Origin: CAYJWL01 sp964373855
Lineage (GTDB): Bacteria; Patescibacteriota; Andersenbacteria; UBA10190
Reading direction: 5' to 3'
Assembly (NCBI GenBank): GCA_964373855.1
Contig: CAYJWL010000018.1
Location: 1-16,349, forward strand
DNA length: 16,349 nt
Made by a program: the position numbers and the translations under genes. Shown here piece after piece: positions 1 through 6,835 of the stretch; position 1 is the first letter of the stretch, and each line of letters starts with the position of its first letter. The notes under the pieces were generated by a model, which saw only the letters and a list, made by a program, of their open reading frames with translations, made no database searches and was not told where the DNA came from.

Positions 1-57
1 TGTGGCTCGGGTTAAGCCGGAATCTGTTAACAACTCGAGGTAAACGTACAATTACTC

Positions 58-1512
58 TTAGGCTCTTTTTTTGGCCGCGTCTCTTACCTCGAAATGTTGC
101 AATTCGCGACATACCGCTACCGCATCCACTTCATCAACATTGCCCTTTCGGTAGCCCACTAGCCACATCGCCTTGCCTCGACTCTTTTCATCCATCACAA
201 CTAAATCCGGATACTGATGGCTCAAATACTGCAGCCGATTCCATATATGAAGGTCCTCGGAATAAACCGGGCCTCTCCCGCGCAGACATTCCACCAGCGG
301 CCTGACATCAACAAAATCAGCGGCGCTGTTCGTGCGATTCCCCAAAGAAAACTCCGCCGTGCTCCCACCCGTCCGCAGAAAAGGTATGAGGGTTGAGTTG
401 GCAGTCCAACCCGCGAACACAGCGGCCAGCACCATGGCCGAAGCAAATTTGAGATGAACCCTCTTCACAAATATTGTCTCGAGCAAGGAACCAAGACTGA
501 CGCCGGCAAGCAACCACATGGCCAAGGCGGGTATGACAAAGTACCGTAATGAAAACCGATCGATCATATAAAGTAACACGGCCACTTGCACGGCCAGACC
601 AAGCCACCATGCCCACCATATTATTGAGCGCCAATTGATAATAGTACCCACCAGCAAAAGAAGAATTATTATACCGGTCAGGAGACTTATGAGAACCGGA
701 GAAAATTCAATGCCGGTAAACGAGGCAACATACGATGAGCCAGATAGGTAAACCGGCAGCGCCGGCCAAAAATCGTGCAACCGCTGCCCCAACATTTTGG
801 CTACAGCCGTTAGGTCACCCTGATCTTCTTTAAAAAGCATAAGAACAATAAATTGCAGGCTAAACCCAGCCCAAAAACCAACTATCAGCGGCCATAGGGA
901 TAGAGCTCGCCCTACCTCTCTTTTTCGGCTCATCAATTGCTTCAAGAAAAAGTCTATTCCATAGACAGAGCTGGCGGCCGCGATACCCGCCAGAGTGGGC
1001 AAAAACAGAATATGATTGGATAAACCCACACCCGCTGCCAGCCCCGCTAGCAACCATTTGTTTCGCCCATGACTTTGGCTGATATATAAGATGAGTAAAG
1101 CAAAAAAAGGAATGAGCGTGATTGCCCAGCCCAGTCTTTGCTGGGTGAGATACACCGGAGAAAAAAACAGGCCAACCAGTCCGAAAAGAGATGGCCAATC
1201 TCCAAACATCTTTCGTAAAACGACAGCAGCCAGCCAATAGGTCGCCAGCGCAAAAACCAGGACAGCGGCACGCAAACCTAGGGCAGTGTAACCGAACACA
1301 AAAATAAATGGCACCCGGAGATAATCAATCAGCGGGCCAATGTAGGAGCGCTCTCCCTGTAAAACTAAGGTGTGGGACTGCAAAATTTGGTATACATTTT
1401 CGCCTTCAGAAGCCTCGTCACCGATCAGACCGGGTACCCGGTGCAGCCAGGCAGCGTGCGCAATCAAGAAAAAAATAAACAGGGCAATGTGGGCAGCGTT
1501 TAGCTGGTTCAT
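58..1512 (-). CDS. GT39-like (GT-C fold) polytopic membrane glycosyltransferase, 484 aa
   Basis: Probably transfers a sugar from a polyprenyl-phosphate donor to an acceptor on the outer face of the membrane. An N-terminal membrane segment leads to a short loop with Asp-Glu (about residues 32-33, in GDEASEG), the position where GT39/PMT/ArnT enzymes carry the catalytic acidic pair. About ten further hydrophobic segments follow to about residue 375. The last 100 or so residues are soluble (SAADFVDVRPLVECL onward) and may be an extracellular domain. ATG 1512 is chosen over GTG 1527 because TATTGT on the minus strand lies 6 bases ahead of it, the leaderless arrangement seen at other genes here; GTG 1527 overlaps the box. 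It is divergent from the GT-C gene at 1558. Unlike the other three GT-C proteins it shows no beta-sandwich-like module. The family assignment is good; sugar and acceptor are unknown. Confidence 0.8.
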   Translation of the reverse strand: MNQLNAAHIALFIFFLIAHAAWLHRVPGLIGDEASEGENVYQILQSHTLVLQGERSYIGPLIDYLRVPFIFVFGYTALGLRAAVLVFALATYWLAAVVLRKMFGDWPSLFGLVGLFFSPVYLTQQRLGWAITLIPFFALLILYISQSHGRNKWLLAGLAAGVGLSNHILFLPTLAGIAAASSVYGIDFFLKQLMSRKREVGRALSLWPLIVGFWAGFSLQFIVLMLFKEDQGDLTAVAKMLGQRLHDFWPALPVYLSGSSYVASFTGIEFSPVLISLLTGIIILLLLVGTIINWRSIIWWAWWLGLAVQVAVLLYMIDRFSLRYFVIPALAMWLLAGVSLGSLLETIFVKRVHLKFASAMVLAAVFAGWTANSTLIPFLRTGGSTAEFSLGNRTNSAADFVDVRPLVECLRGRGPVYSEDLHIWNRLQYLSHQYPDLVVMDEKSRGKAMWLVGYRKGNVDEVDAVAVCRELQHFEVRDAAKKRA

Positions 1513-1517
1513 AATCC

Positions 1518-1524
1518 TACAATA
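1518..1524. promoter_or_regulatory. Symmetric divergent promoter core (overlapping -10 boxes)
   Basis: The plus strand reads TACAAT at 1518-1523 and the minus strand reads TATTGT at 1524-1519, so both -10-like boxes use nearly the same base pairs. Start sites about 7 bases downstream of each box would fall near 1530 (plus) and 1512 (minus), about 18 bases apart. No convincing -35 box was found for either direction. Confidence 0.5.
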
Positions 1525-1544
1525 CACTGGTTGGTTTCGTTACC

Positions 1545-1550
1545 AGAAGG
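1545..1550 (+). promoter_or_regulatory. Ribosome binding site AGAAGG deciding the start at 1558
   Basis: AGAAGG lies 7 bases before ATG 1558 and is one of the two clear Shine-Dalgarno sequences found in the window. It favours 1558 over TTG 1531 and ATG 1591. TTG 1531 does sit 7 bases after TACAAT, so a leaderless start there is not excluded. Confidence 0.6.
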
Positions 1551-1557
1551 GCTTTGT

Positions 1558-3930
1558 ATGTGGCTGCTGCCGCTTGATATACTGCACCTGATGGCAACAG
1601 GAAAAAAAATAATTATTCTTAGTGCCGCTGCCATTGTTCTAATTACCATTTCCTGGATTCCCGTTCAGCAGACACGGTTAATATCGGAAGGTGTCGACAA
1701 GTTTGAAGCCCATCGCCAGTTATACGGAGACCGTCTTCTCCATCAGGAAATTAAGGGTCAAGGGACTATCATTGGCGCGGCCTTTATTCTGGTCCAACTG
1801 AAGCCGAACGGGCAACCAGCAGATGTTGTCGTGCGAGCAAAGCGCGCGCCAGATGGACAAGAACTTGCCCAAGCTGTCATTCCGGCGATAGCCATACAAG
1901 ACGATACTTTTGCTACGGCCATATTTAATCACCCAGTTGAAACCAGTGAGACGGTTATATTAGAATTGTCCGCACCGGCTGCTGCGCGCGAGGACAGTAT
2001 TGGTGTAAGAACTGATCCGACAGCTCGTAGTGATACGCCAGTCTTTGCCAATGGCCAGGAAAAAGGTGGGATCCTAGCGCATCAACTTGTAGAAAAAGTG
2101 CCTTTGTGGGGGAAAGTCAAGAACGATATAACCGCTCATCCGAAACATTGGAGAAGTTTGTCGCTGGCTCTGCTCATAACGCTTCTGCTTGCGCTTGCGG
2201 CCAGCAAGCCCGGCTGGGGAGGAAAATCCCAATCGTGGCAGCGTACTGCAGAGATCGGCATTATCATTGCAATCGCTTTGTTCGCGTTTGTGACTCGAGC
2301 CCAGATAATCTCCCGCTTAGGTGGCGTGAGCGGGGGTGACCCGTATAACTATTTGCTTATTACTAAAAGTATTGCTGCGGCCGAGGACCCTTGGCAGGCA
2401 AAGCGGATGCCTGGATACCCGCTGCTGCTCCTACCAATTTACCTCGCCGATTCCATTGATGATATCGCCGCCATGAGAATCATATCAGCCGCCAGCGGGG
2501 TAGGGACTATTTTCCTGGTTGTTGTGCTGGCACGAACGTTACATTTGCCATGGAGCGTACAGCTCATGGCGGCCGCTCTCCTGGCCTGGCAAAAAGATTT
2601 TTTTGTCACCTCCTTGCGGCCGGAGCCATATACCCTCTATGCCCTTTTACTCCTGGCCAGCCTTATCTTATTTTTCCGCGCTGCCAAGCCCTGGCAGCAC
2701 ATACTATTTGGTATTGTTCTCGGCTACAGCGCGATGATTCGCCATGAAGGATTCGCTGTCGCCCTTATATTATTTGCCGCATCGCTCCTGAAATATTTCT
2801 GGCCTCTGATGCGCAGGAGGATTTCACCGGCAGCATTTAACTGGAAGGCGGCGGCCAAGAGCTTGCTTCTGATGTATGGTCCAGCCTTCATAATCGTGCT
2901 GCCCTTCTTTATTAACAACACTGTGAAGTTCGGCAATCCTTTGTATACCCGATACTTCGCGGGGGAGCGGCTGCAAATCGTTGACTCATGGCACGCTGGC
3001 CAAGCTGCTATGGCAGCTTCCTGGGGAGTAATTGGGTCTATGTTCAAGCCGGTATGGGATGAATTGGAAAGAATACCAGTGAGCGAGCCACTCTTTATAA
3101 TTATTTTCCTGCTTGTGGCCGCGCTTGCCCTGGCCCGGTTTACGCGCAAACGAAGCGGCAAAAAAATAACTATCAGTTTCATTATACTGTGTGCCGTACT
3201 GGCTGCCTTGACAGTGCTGGCAATGTTCACGGCACCGCACCGCGTCTTGAAAACAACCATGACAATATCCGCCGCCGTTCTCCTGGCCAGTAGCATTCCT
3301 TTCGTTTCCCTGCTCCAGTGGCGCGGTGTCCTGGTCGCTGCGGTGTTGCTCTCTCAACTTCTCATTGCTACGTGGTTTCATCCTTTTCCCAAGCATTACC
3401 AACAATCATATCCGCTCTTGATCATGCTGGCCGCAACAGCACTGTTGACTGTGCCAGCTCTATCGCCTGACGGCCACACCATGAAATGGAGTCGAGTATT
3501 AACTGTGGCTGTCGTGATTACAATACTGCTGCCAATTACATACGCTCAATTACGACTCTATGAACATGTAACACTTGTAATCGATAAAAATAACGCAGTC
3601 GGAGCATTAGATTCGGTTACCTACCGGGCCGTGCGGGCAGCGCGCCATCTTAAAGCACCCTACGGCGTAAACGCGGAATCACTCCCCGCGCGACTGTACC
3701 TCGGCGCAGAATCAGTTGCCTATCCTCACCGGGAAACGTCTGATCCTGCATCTGAAGCGGCCTGGCTTGCTTCCAGTAATATTCAGACCCTCATTCTCAC
3801 CAATGGTAATAAGTCTTTTCAAATCAAAGATCCGGCATGGGAACAAGCGGCTTATTTCAAGTCCGAGGGCAAAGATGAGCGGTTATACGAAAGCTGGGTC
3901 TATAAAATTAGCAAACCCGGCAACCACTAA
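1558..3930 (+). CDS. GT39-like (GT-C) membrane glycosyltransferase with luminal beta-sandwich-like insert, 790 aa
   Basis: Residue 16-34 is a first membrane helix. A soluble segment of about residues 66-172 follows, with alternating hydrophobic strands that resemble modules in two neighbouring GT-C proteins. Next come a second and third helix and the loop GGDPYNY (about 259-265), where the Asp takes the place of the usual GT39 acidic residue. The segment RMPGYPLLLLP just after it is typical of this superfamily. Many more helices follow, with a soluble tail from about residue 660. The enzyme probably moves a sugar from a lipid-phosphate donor outside the membrane. ATG 1558 is supported by AGAAGG 7 bases upstream; TTG 1531 would add nine residues. 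Its TAA stop overlaps the stop of the convergent gene ending at 3927. The DP rather than DE pair is a mild oddity. Confidence 0.78.
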   Translation: MWLLPLDILHLMATGKKIIILSAAAIVLITISWIPVQQTRLISEGVDKFEAHRQLYGDRLLHQEIKGQGTIIGAAFILVQLKPNGQPADVVVRAKRAPDGQELAQAVIPAIAIQDDTFATAIFNHPVETSETVILELSAPAAAREDSIGVRTDPTARSDTPVFANGQEKGGILAHQLVEKVPLWGKVKNDITAHPKHWRSLSLALLITLLLALAASKPGWGGKSQSWQRTAEIGIIIAIALFAFVTRAQIISRLGGVSGGDPYNYLLITKSIAAAEDPWQAKRMPGYPLLLLPIYLADSIDDIAAMRIISAASGVGTIFLVVVLARTLHLPWSVQLMAAALLAWQKDFFVTSLRPEPYTLYALLLLASLILFFRAAKPWQHILFGIVLGYSAMIRHEGFAVALILFAASLLKYFWPLMRRRISPAAFNWKAAAKSLLLMYGPAFIIVLPFFINNTVKFGNPLYTRYFAGERLQIVDSWHAGQAAMAASWGVIGSMFKPVWDELERIPVSEPLFIIIFLLVAALALARFTRKRSGKKITISFIILCAVLAALTVLAMFTAPHRVLKTTMTISAAVLLASSIPFVSLLQWRGVLVAAVLLSQLLIATWFHPFPKHYQQSYPLLIMLAATALLTVPALSPDGHTMKWSRVLTVAVVITILLPITYAQLRLYEHVTLVIDKNNAVGALDSVTYRAVRAARHLKAPYGVNAESLPARLYLGAESVAYPHRETSDPASEAAWLASSNIQTLILTNGNKSFQIKDPAWEQAAYFKSEGKDERLYESWVYKISKPGNH

Positions 3931-5942
3931 ACGCGTGGCAGGCGATACCCAATATCGCCTGCGCGGAAAAAACTGCTATTCGTCTCCGCCGGCTGCAACT
4001 GGCGGCGCCGGATAAGCGCCTCTCCGGGTTTACGGTCTACTCCCGTGTAGCGAACAGCTACCGCATTACCGGCTGATGCGTCCTCACTCCGCAAAGCGAC
4101 ATAGTATGTCCGGCCAGCGGATCCAGCAATTGGATTAAATGTAAATCGAGTCCAATCCTGATCCGCTACAGCCCGGGCATCGATTGTGGCAGTCCGTAGA
4201 TCCTCCGAGCTATCCGCTGAATTACGGATGCTCATGATGAGATGGCTGGTGTTAGCCCGGCCAAAATTAGCCAAGGCTATATCCAGTGCCGACCAGCCGT
4301 CCTCATGTATCACAACTGTCTGCCCCACTTCCATACCCGGTAAGAGTTCGCCACTATGCTGTGGAAAATAATAGGGGCTGATTGTCTCATAGATCCGGGC
4401 ATAAGGCTCCCCGCCAATGGCCACGATATATTCAGGGGTAACATCCCTAAATTCGTGCAGAACCGCAGTGGCTATATCATCCGGTTCTCTTGCCCCCATG
4501 TTGCGATATGTCACGACATAAGCGGTACGGTGATCATCTCTTGAGCTTAGGCTCAATGTCTTCCCCTCAAAAAATGTCTGCATGACACTGGGGTACCATG
4601 AAGCAATTGTCAGCTCGCTGGCGCCGGGTTTGCTGTTAAGCCAGCGTGCCGCCCCATCAAGCCCCTCGCCCCAACCCTGCTGCGTAAGCGAACGAACCTC
4701 AAAGAGCGGGCTATTATAAGCGATTGTGTACGGGGCCCAAACAGCGGTTTGTATAATGACAAGCAGCCAGAGAGCCGCCGCCGCAGAATAGATAATCTTT
4801 CTGGGGCGCACTATACACGTATCCGAACTTTTAATTTTCAACTGGTAACTAATAACTGAACCCACCCCCCATCCGGCCAGCGCAGCTAGCGGCAGCAAAG
4901 CGGGCAGCGCGTATCGGTCTGCCTTTTTTGCGGCCAATGTAATCAAAATGAAAAAGCCAAGCGCAAACAACGCTAACCAGATGGCATCAGGCGTCATTGG
5001 CCTTGCTCGCCAGCCTCTGGCCGACGCTACCATCACAGCCAGAGCGAGTATTACGACAAAAGGGGTGGTTCGTCCTAAAAGCGTGCGCGCATAAAAGCTC
5101 GCGGGTGCAATCGGCTCGGCAGATTCCTGAACCGCAATATGTTCCTGCGTGACTACGGACGCCACATCCTTCACAAACGACCGGCTGATATCATCACTAA
5201 TCCACAGGGTTGGCCAAGCGATGTAGAGCGTACATGCGGCCGTACCGGCTATCAGCATCCAGATGCGTACGCTACGACCTATATTCTGCCTGATGTTTCT
5301 CACAGAATAGGCCAGTATATGCCCGCCGAAAAAAACCAGCAGCCACAGGGCCGGCAGAAACTTTGTCGCCAAAGCCAAGCCGGTAAACACCCCTGCCGTT
5401 ATAAGGTAAGGGATAACCCAATTCCCCAAAGCTTGGTTGCGCCTGGCCACAAGATATGACAGGAGGCCTGCCAGCATGAATATTGCAAGCAGAGCATCAA
5501 GATGCACCACCTGACTCATGCCGACAAAATAAGGGTCGGCAGCCAGGAATATGCCGGCCCATGCTGCCGGCCACAGTCCCGCTATTTTGGTTAACAGCCA
5601 TGTGCAGACAGCCACCATTGCCGATACCGCAGCCGCCACCGGCAGCAGCGCGGCCAGCCGGAAAAGCCGGGTGTTGGACGTGTCGATATCAATACCCAGG
5701 CGGCTTTCCTGCCCAAAAATACCCCCGCCAGCTATCCACATTAACGTCGCACCCGGATGTGTAGTCATGAAAGTGCCTCGGGGATGCCAATCACGCCACA
5801 TGGCATGCCAAAAGCCAGCGCTGCGCAGCATCCAGTTGGCCTCATCGACCGTCATAAAAGAACCCAAGCCCTGAAGCCGCAGGGATAAAGCCAGCACAAA
5901 GACGAGGCAAACAATCAGCAGATTTTTTTTATAAAGGCTCAT
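3927..5942 (-). CDS. GT39/PMT-like (GT-C) membrane glycosyltransferase with C-terminal beta-sandwich-like module, 671 aa
   Basis: The N-terminus is a basic stretch and a membrane helix, followed by TVDEANW with the acidic pair at about residues 33-34. THPGATLMW and a QVVHLDALL segment follow, as in dolichyl/polyprenyl-phosphate-mannose protein mannosyltransferases. Roughly ten helices run to about residue 410. The remaining 260 residues are soluble, ending in a module (about 530-671) whose core FTFNPIAGSAGRTYYV and GNAVAV matches the N-terminal insert of the GT-C protein at 6836-9583. ATG 5942 is chosen over ATG 5969 because TATTAT lies 7 bases before it and it starts directly with the basic/hydrophobic signal; the longer start would add nine residues. 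The gene overlaps the stop of the convergent gene at 3930 by 4 bases. The sugar transferred cannot be told from the sequence. Confidence 0.82.
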   Translation of the reverse strand: MSLYKKNLLIVCLVFVLALSLRLQGLGSFMTVDEANWMLRSAGFWHAMWRDWHPRGTFMTTHPGATLMWIAGGGIFGQESRLGIDIDTSNTRLFRLAALLPVAAAVSAMVAVCTWLLTKIAGLWPAAWAGIFLAADPYFVGMSQVVHLDALLAIFMLAGLLSYLVARRNQALGNWVIPYLITAGVFTGLALATKFLPALWLLVFFGGHILAYSVRNIRQNIGRSVRIWMLIAGTAACTLYIAWPTLWISDDISRSFVKDVASVVTQEHIAVQESAEPIAPASFYARTLLGRTTPFVVILALAVMVASARGWRARPMTPDAIWLALFALGFFILITLAAKKADRYALPALLPLAALAGWGVGSVISYQLKIKSSDTCIVRPRKIIYSAAAALWLLVIIQTAVWAPYTIAYNSPLFEVRSLTQQGWGEGLDGAARWLNSKPGASELTIASWYPSVMQTFFEGKTLSLSSRDDHRTAYVVTYRNMGAREPDDIATAVLHEFRDVTPEYIVAIGGEPYARIYETISPYYFPQHSGELLPGMEVGQTVVIHEDGWSALDIALANFGRANTSHLIMSIRNSADSSEDLRTATIDARAVADQDWTRFTFNPIAGSAGRTYYVALRSEDASAGNAVAVRYTGVDRKPGEALIRRRQLQPAETNSSFFRAGDIGYRLPRV
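3938..3962. other. Perfect 10-bp inverted repeat in the 3' overlap of two convergent genes
   Basis: GCAGGCGATA at 3938-3947 pairs perfectly with 3953-3962 across a 5-base loop. In the plus transcript this hairpin begins 7 bases after the TAA of the 1558-3930 gene but has no T-run after it. On the minus strand the same bases encode the residues just before the stop of the opposing gene. It could end or protect the plus transcript. Confidence 0.45.
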
Positions 5943-5949
5943 ATGCCTT

Positions 5950-5955
5950 ATAATA
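5950..5955 (-). promoter_or_regulatory. -10-like box TATTAT, 7 bases before ATG 5942
   Basis: TATTAT read on the minus strand lies 7 bases from the start codon, so a transcript would begin at or near the ATG. The spacing is the same as at several other genes here. AAGG also lies just ahead of the ATG but at only 3 bases, which is too close for an efficient ribosome binding site. Confidence 0.5.
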
Positions 5956-6012
5956 ACCCGTAATACCATCCCGGCCTATTATTGAGAAGCAGGCCCGGGG
6001 TGGTAATTATAT

Positions 6013-6018
6013 TAATCT
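6013..6018 (+). promoter_or_regulatory. -10-like box TAATCT, 9 bases before ATG 6028
   Basis: TAATCT lies 9 bases before the methyltransferase start, so only 2-3 untranslated bases would be expected. No Shine-Dalgarno sequence is visible between box and start. The spacing is slightly longer than at the other genes. Confidence 0.4.
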
Positions 6019-6027
6019 TCAGAGATA

Positions 6028-6819
6028 ATGGGCAGATTGGTTATGTCTACACCTTGCAAGCTGTGCGGCCGCGCCAGTGCTATCCGCCACACCATTAAAA
6101 ATGTCCCCTATTATTATTGCCGGCACTGTAATTTTCTATTCAACCTCTATTGGAAAAGCAGGGACCATACTCCGCAGGAGCAGATTGCCGCTAATGATGA
6201 AGCGCGTGAGGACCGATGGCATGACGGCAAGCCAGAGTATATGCGTGAGCAGGGATGGCTGGCGATCGAGCTTATGGCTTGGCTACCGGCCTGGTGGTCG
6301 CGGCGGCTTCATGCGGCTCTTAAAACCATACCCGGCTATAACCGCGTGGTGCGGGCCTACTTGAAAAAAAACTTACCTACGATGCTCGATTTCGGCTGCG
6401 GCACCGGCTTGAGCGTGCAGCAGCTGCGCGCCAAAGATAACATTGATATCATAGGCTTGGATCCGTTTAGCCCGACCAAGGACCCCAATATTTTGCGGAT
6501 TGACTTGTTCAAAGCTCATTTTCCAAACGATACCTTTGACGGCATCTATGCTGTCGAGACCATGGAGCACATTGATGACGTGCTCGAAACTTTCCGGGAG
6601 TTGCACCGCATTCTGCGCCCCGGCCGCACGCTCCTAGTCCAAACCCGGCGTCTGGAGGACGCAGGTTACCAGCGTGATCAGGACCAATGGTATTACGTGC
6701 AAGACCCCTTAACTCACGTTAGCCTTTACAGCCGGCCGGCGATGAAACTCATCGCCGCTAAGACAGGGTTTTCTTCCGTCCAATTTAAAGGGGTCCGCTT
6801 AGCCCGATTTAAAAAATAA
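6028..6819 (+). CDS. SAM-dependent methyltransferase with N-terminal four-cysteine zinc ribbon, 263 aa
   Basis: Cysteines at residues 10, 13, 31 and 34 (CKLC and CRHC) form a probable zinc-binding ribbon. A class I methyltransferase domain follows: motif I LDFGCGTGLS (about 120-129) binds S-adenosylmethionine, DIIGLDPFSP carries the acidic residue after strand 2, and VETMEHIDD plus the ILRPGRTLLVQT strand complete the Methyltransf_11/23-type core. Zinc-ribbon methyltransferases are frequent in deoxysugar and surface-glycan loci, so a sugar or glycan substrate is the best guess from context. ATG 6028 is used; ATG 6043 is a possible alternative that still keeps all four cysteines. It is divergent from the GT-C gene at 5942 (85-base gap) and convergent with the one ending at 6836 (16-base gap, no terminator seen). 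The enzyme class is firm; the substrate is unknown. Confidence 0.83.
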   Translation: MGRLVMSTPCKLCGRASAIRHTIKNVPYYYCRHCNFLFNLYWKSRDHTPQEQIAANDEAREDRWHDGKPEYMREQGWLAIELMAWLPAWWSRRLHAALKTIPGYNRVVRAYLKKNLPTMLDFGCGTGLSVQQLRAKDNIDIIGLDPFSPTKDPNILRIDLFKAHFPNDTFDGIYAVETMEHIDDVLETFRELHRILRPGRTLLVQTRRLEDAGYQRDQDQWYYVQDPLTHVSLYSRPAMKLIAAKTGFSSVQFKGVRLARFKK

Positions 6820-6835
6820 CTCACCCCGGTAGACA

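Noticed and set aside
1..57. Possible gene or terminator at the left edge
   Set aside because: Only a 4-bp GGCT/AGCC stem without T-run was seen, and the stretch is too short to judge.
2724..3296. 190-codon open frame on the minus strand inside the 1558-3930 gene
   Set aside because: It lies wholly within a well-supported GT-C coding region, has no domain look, and mirrors the codon pattern of the real gene.
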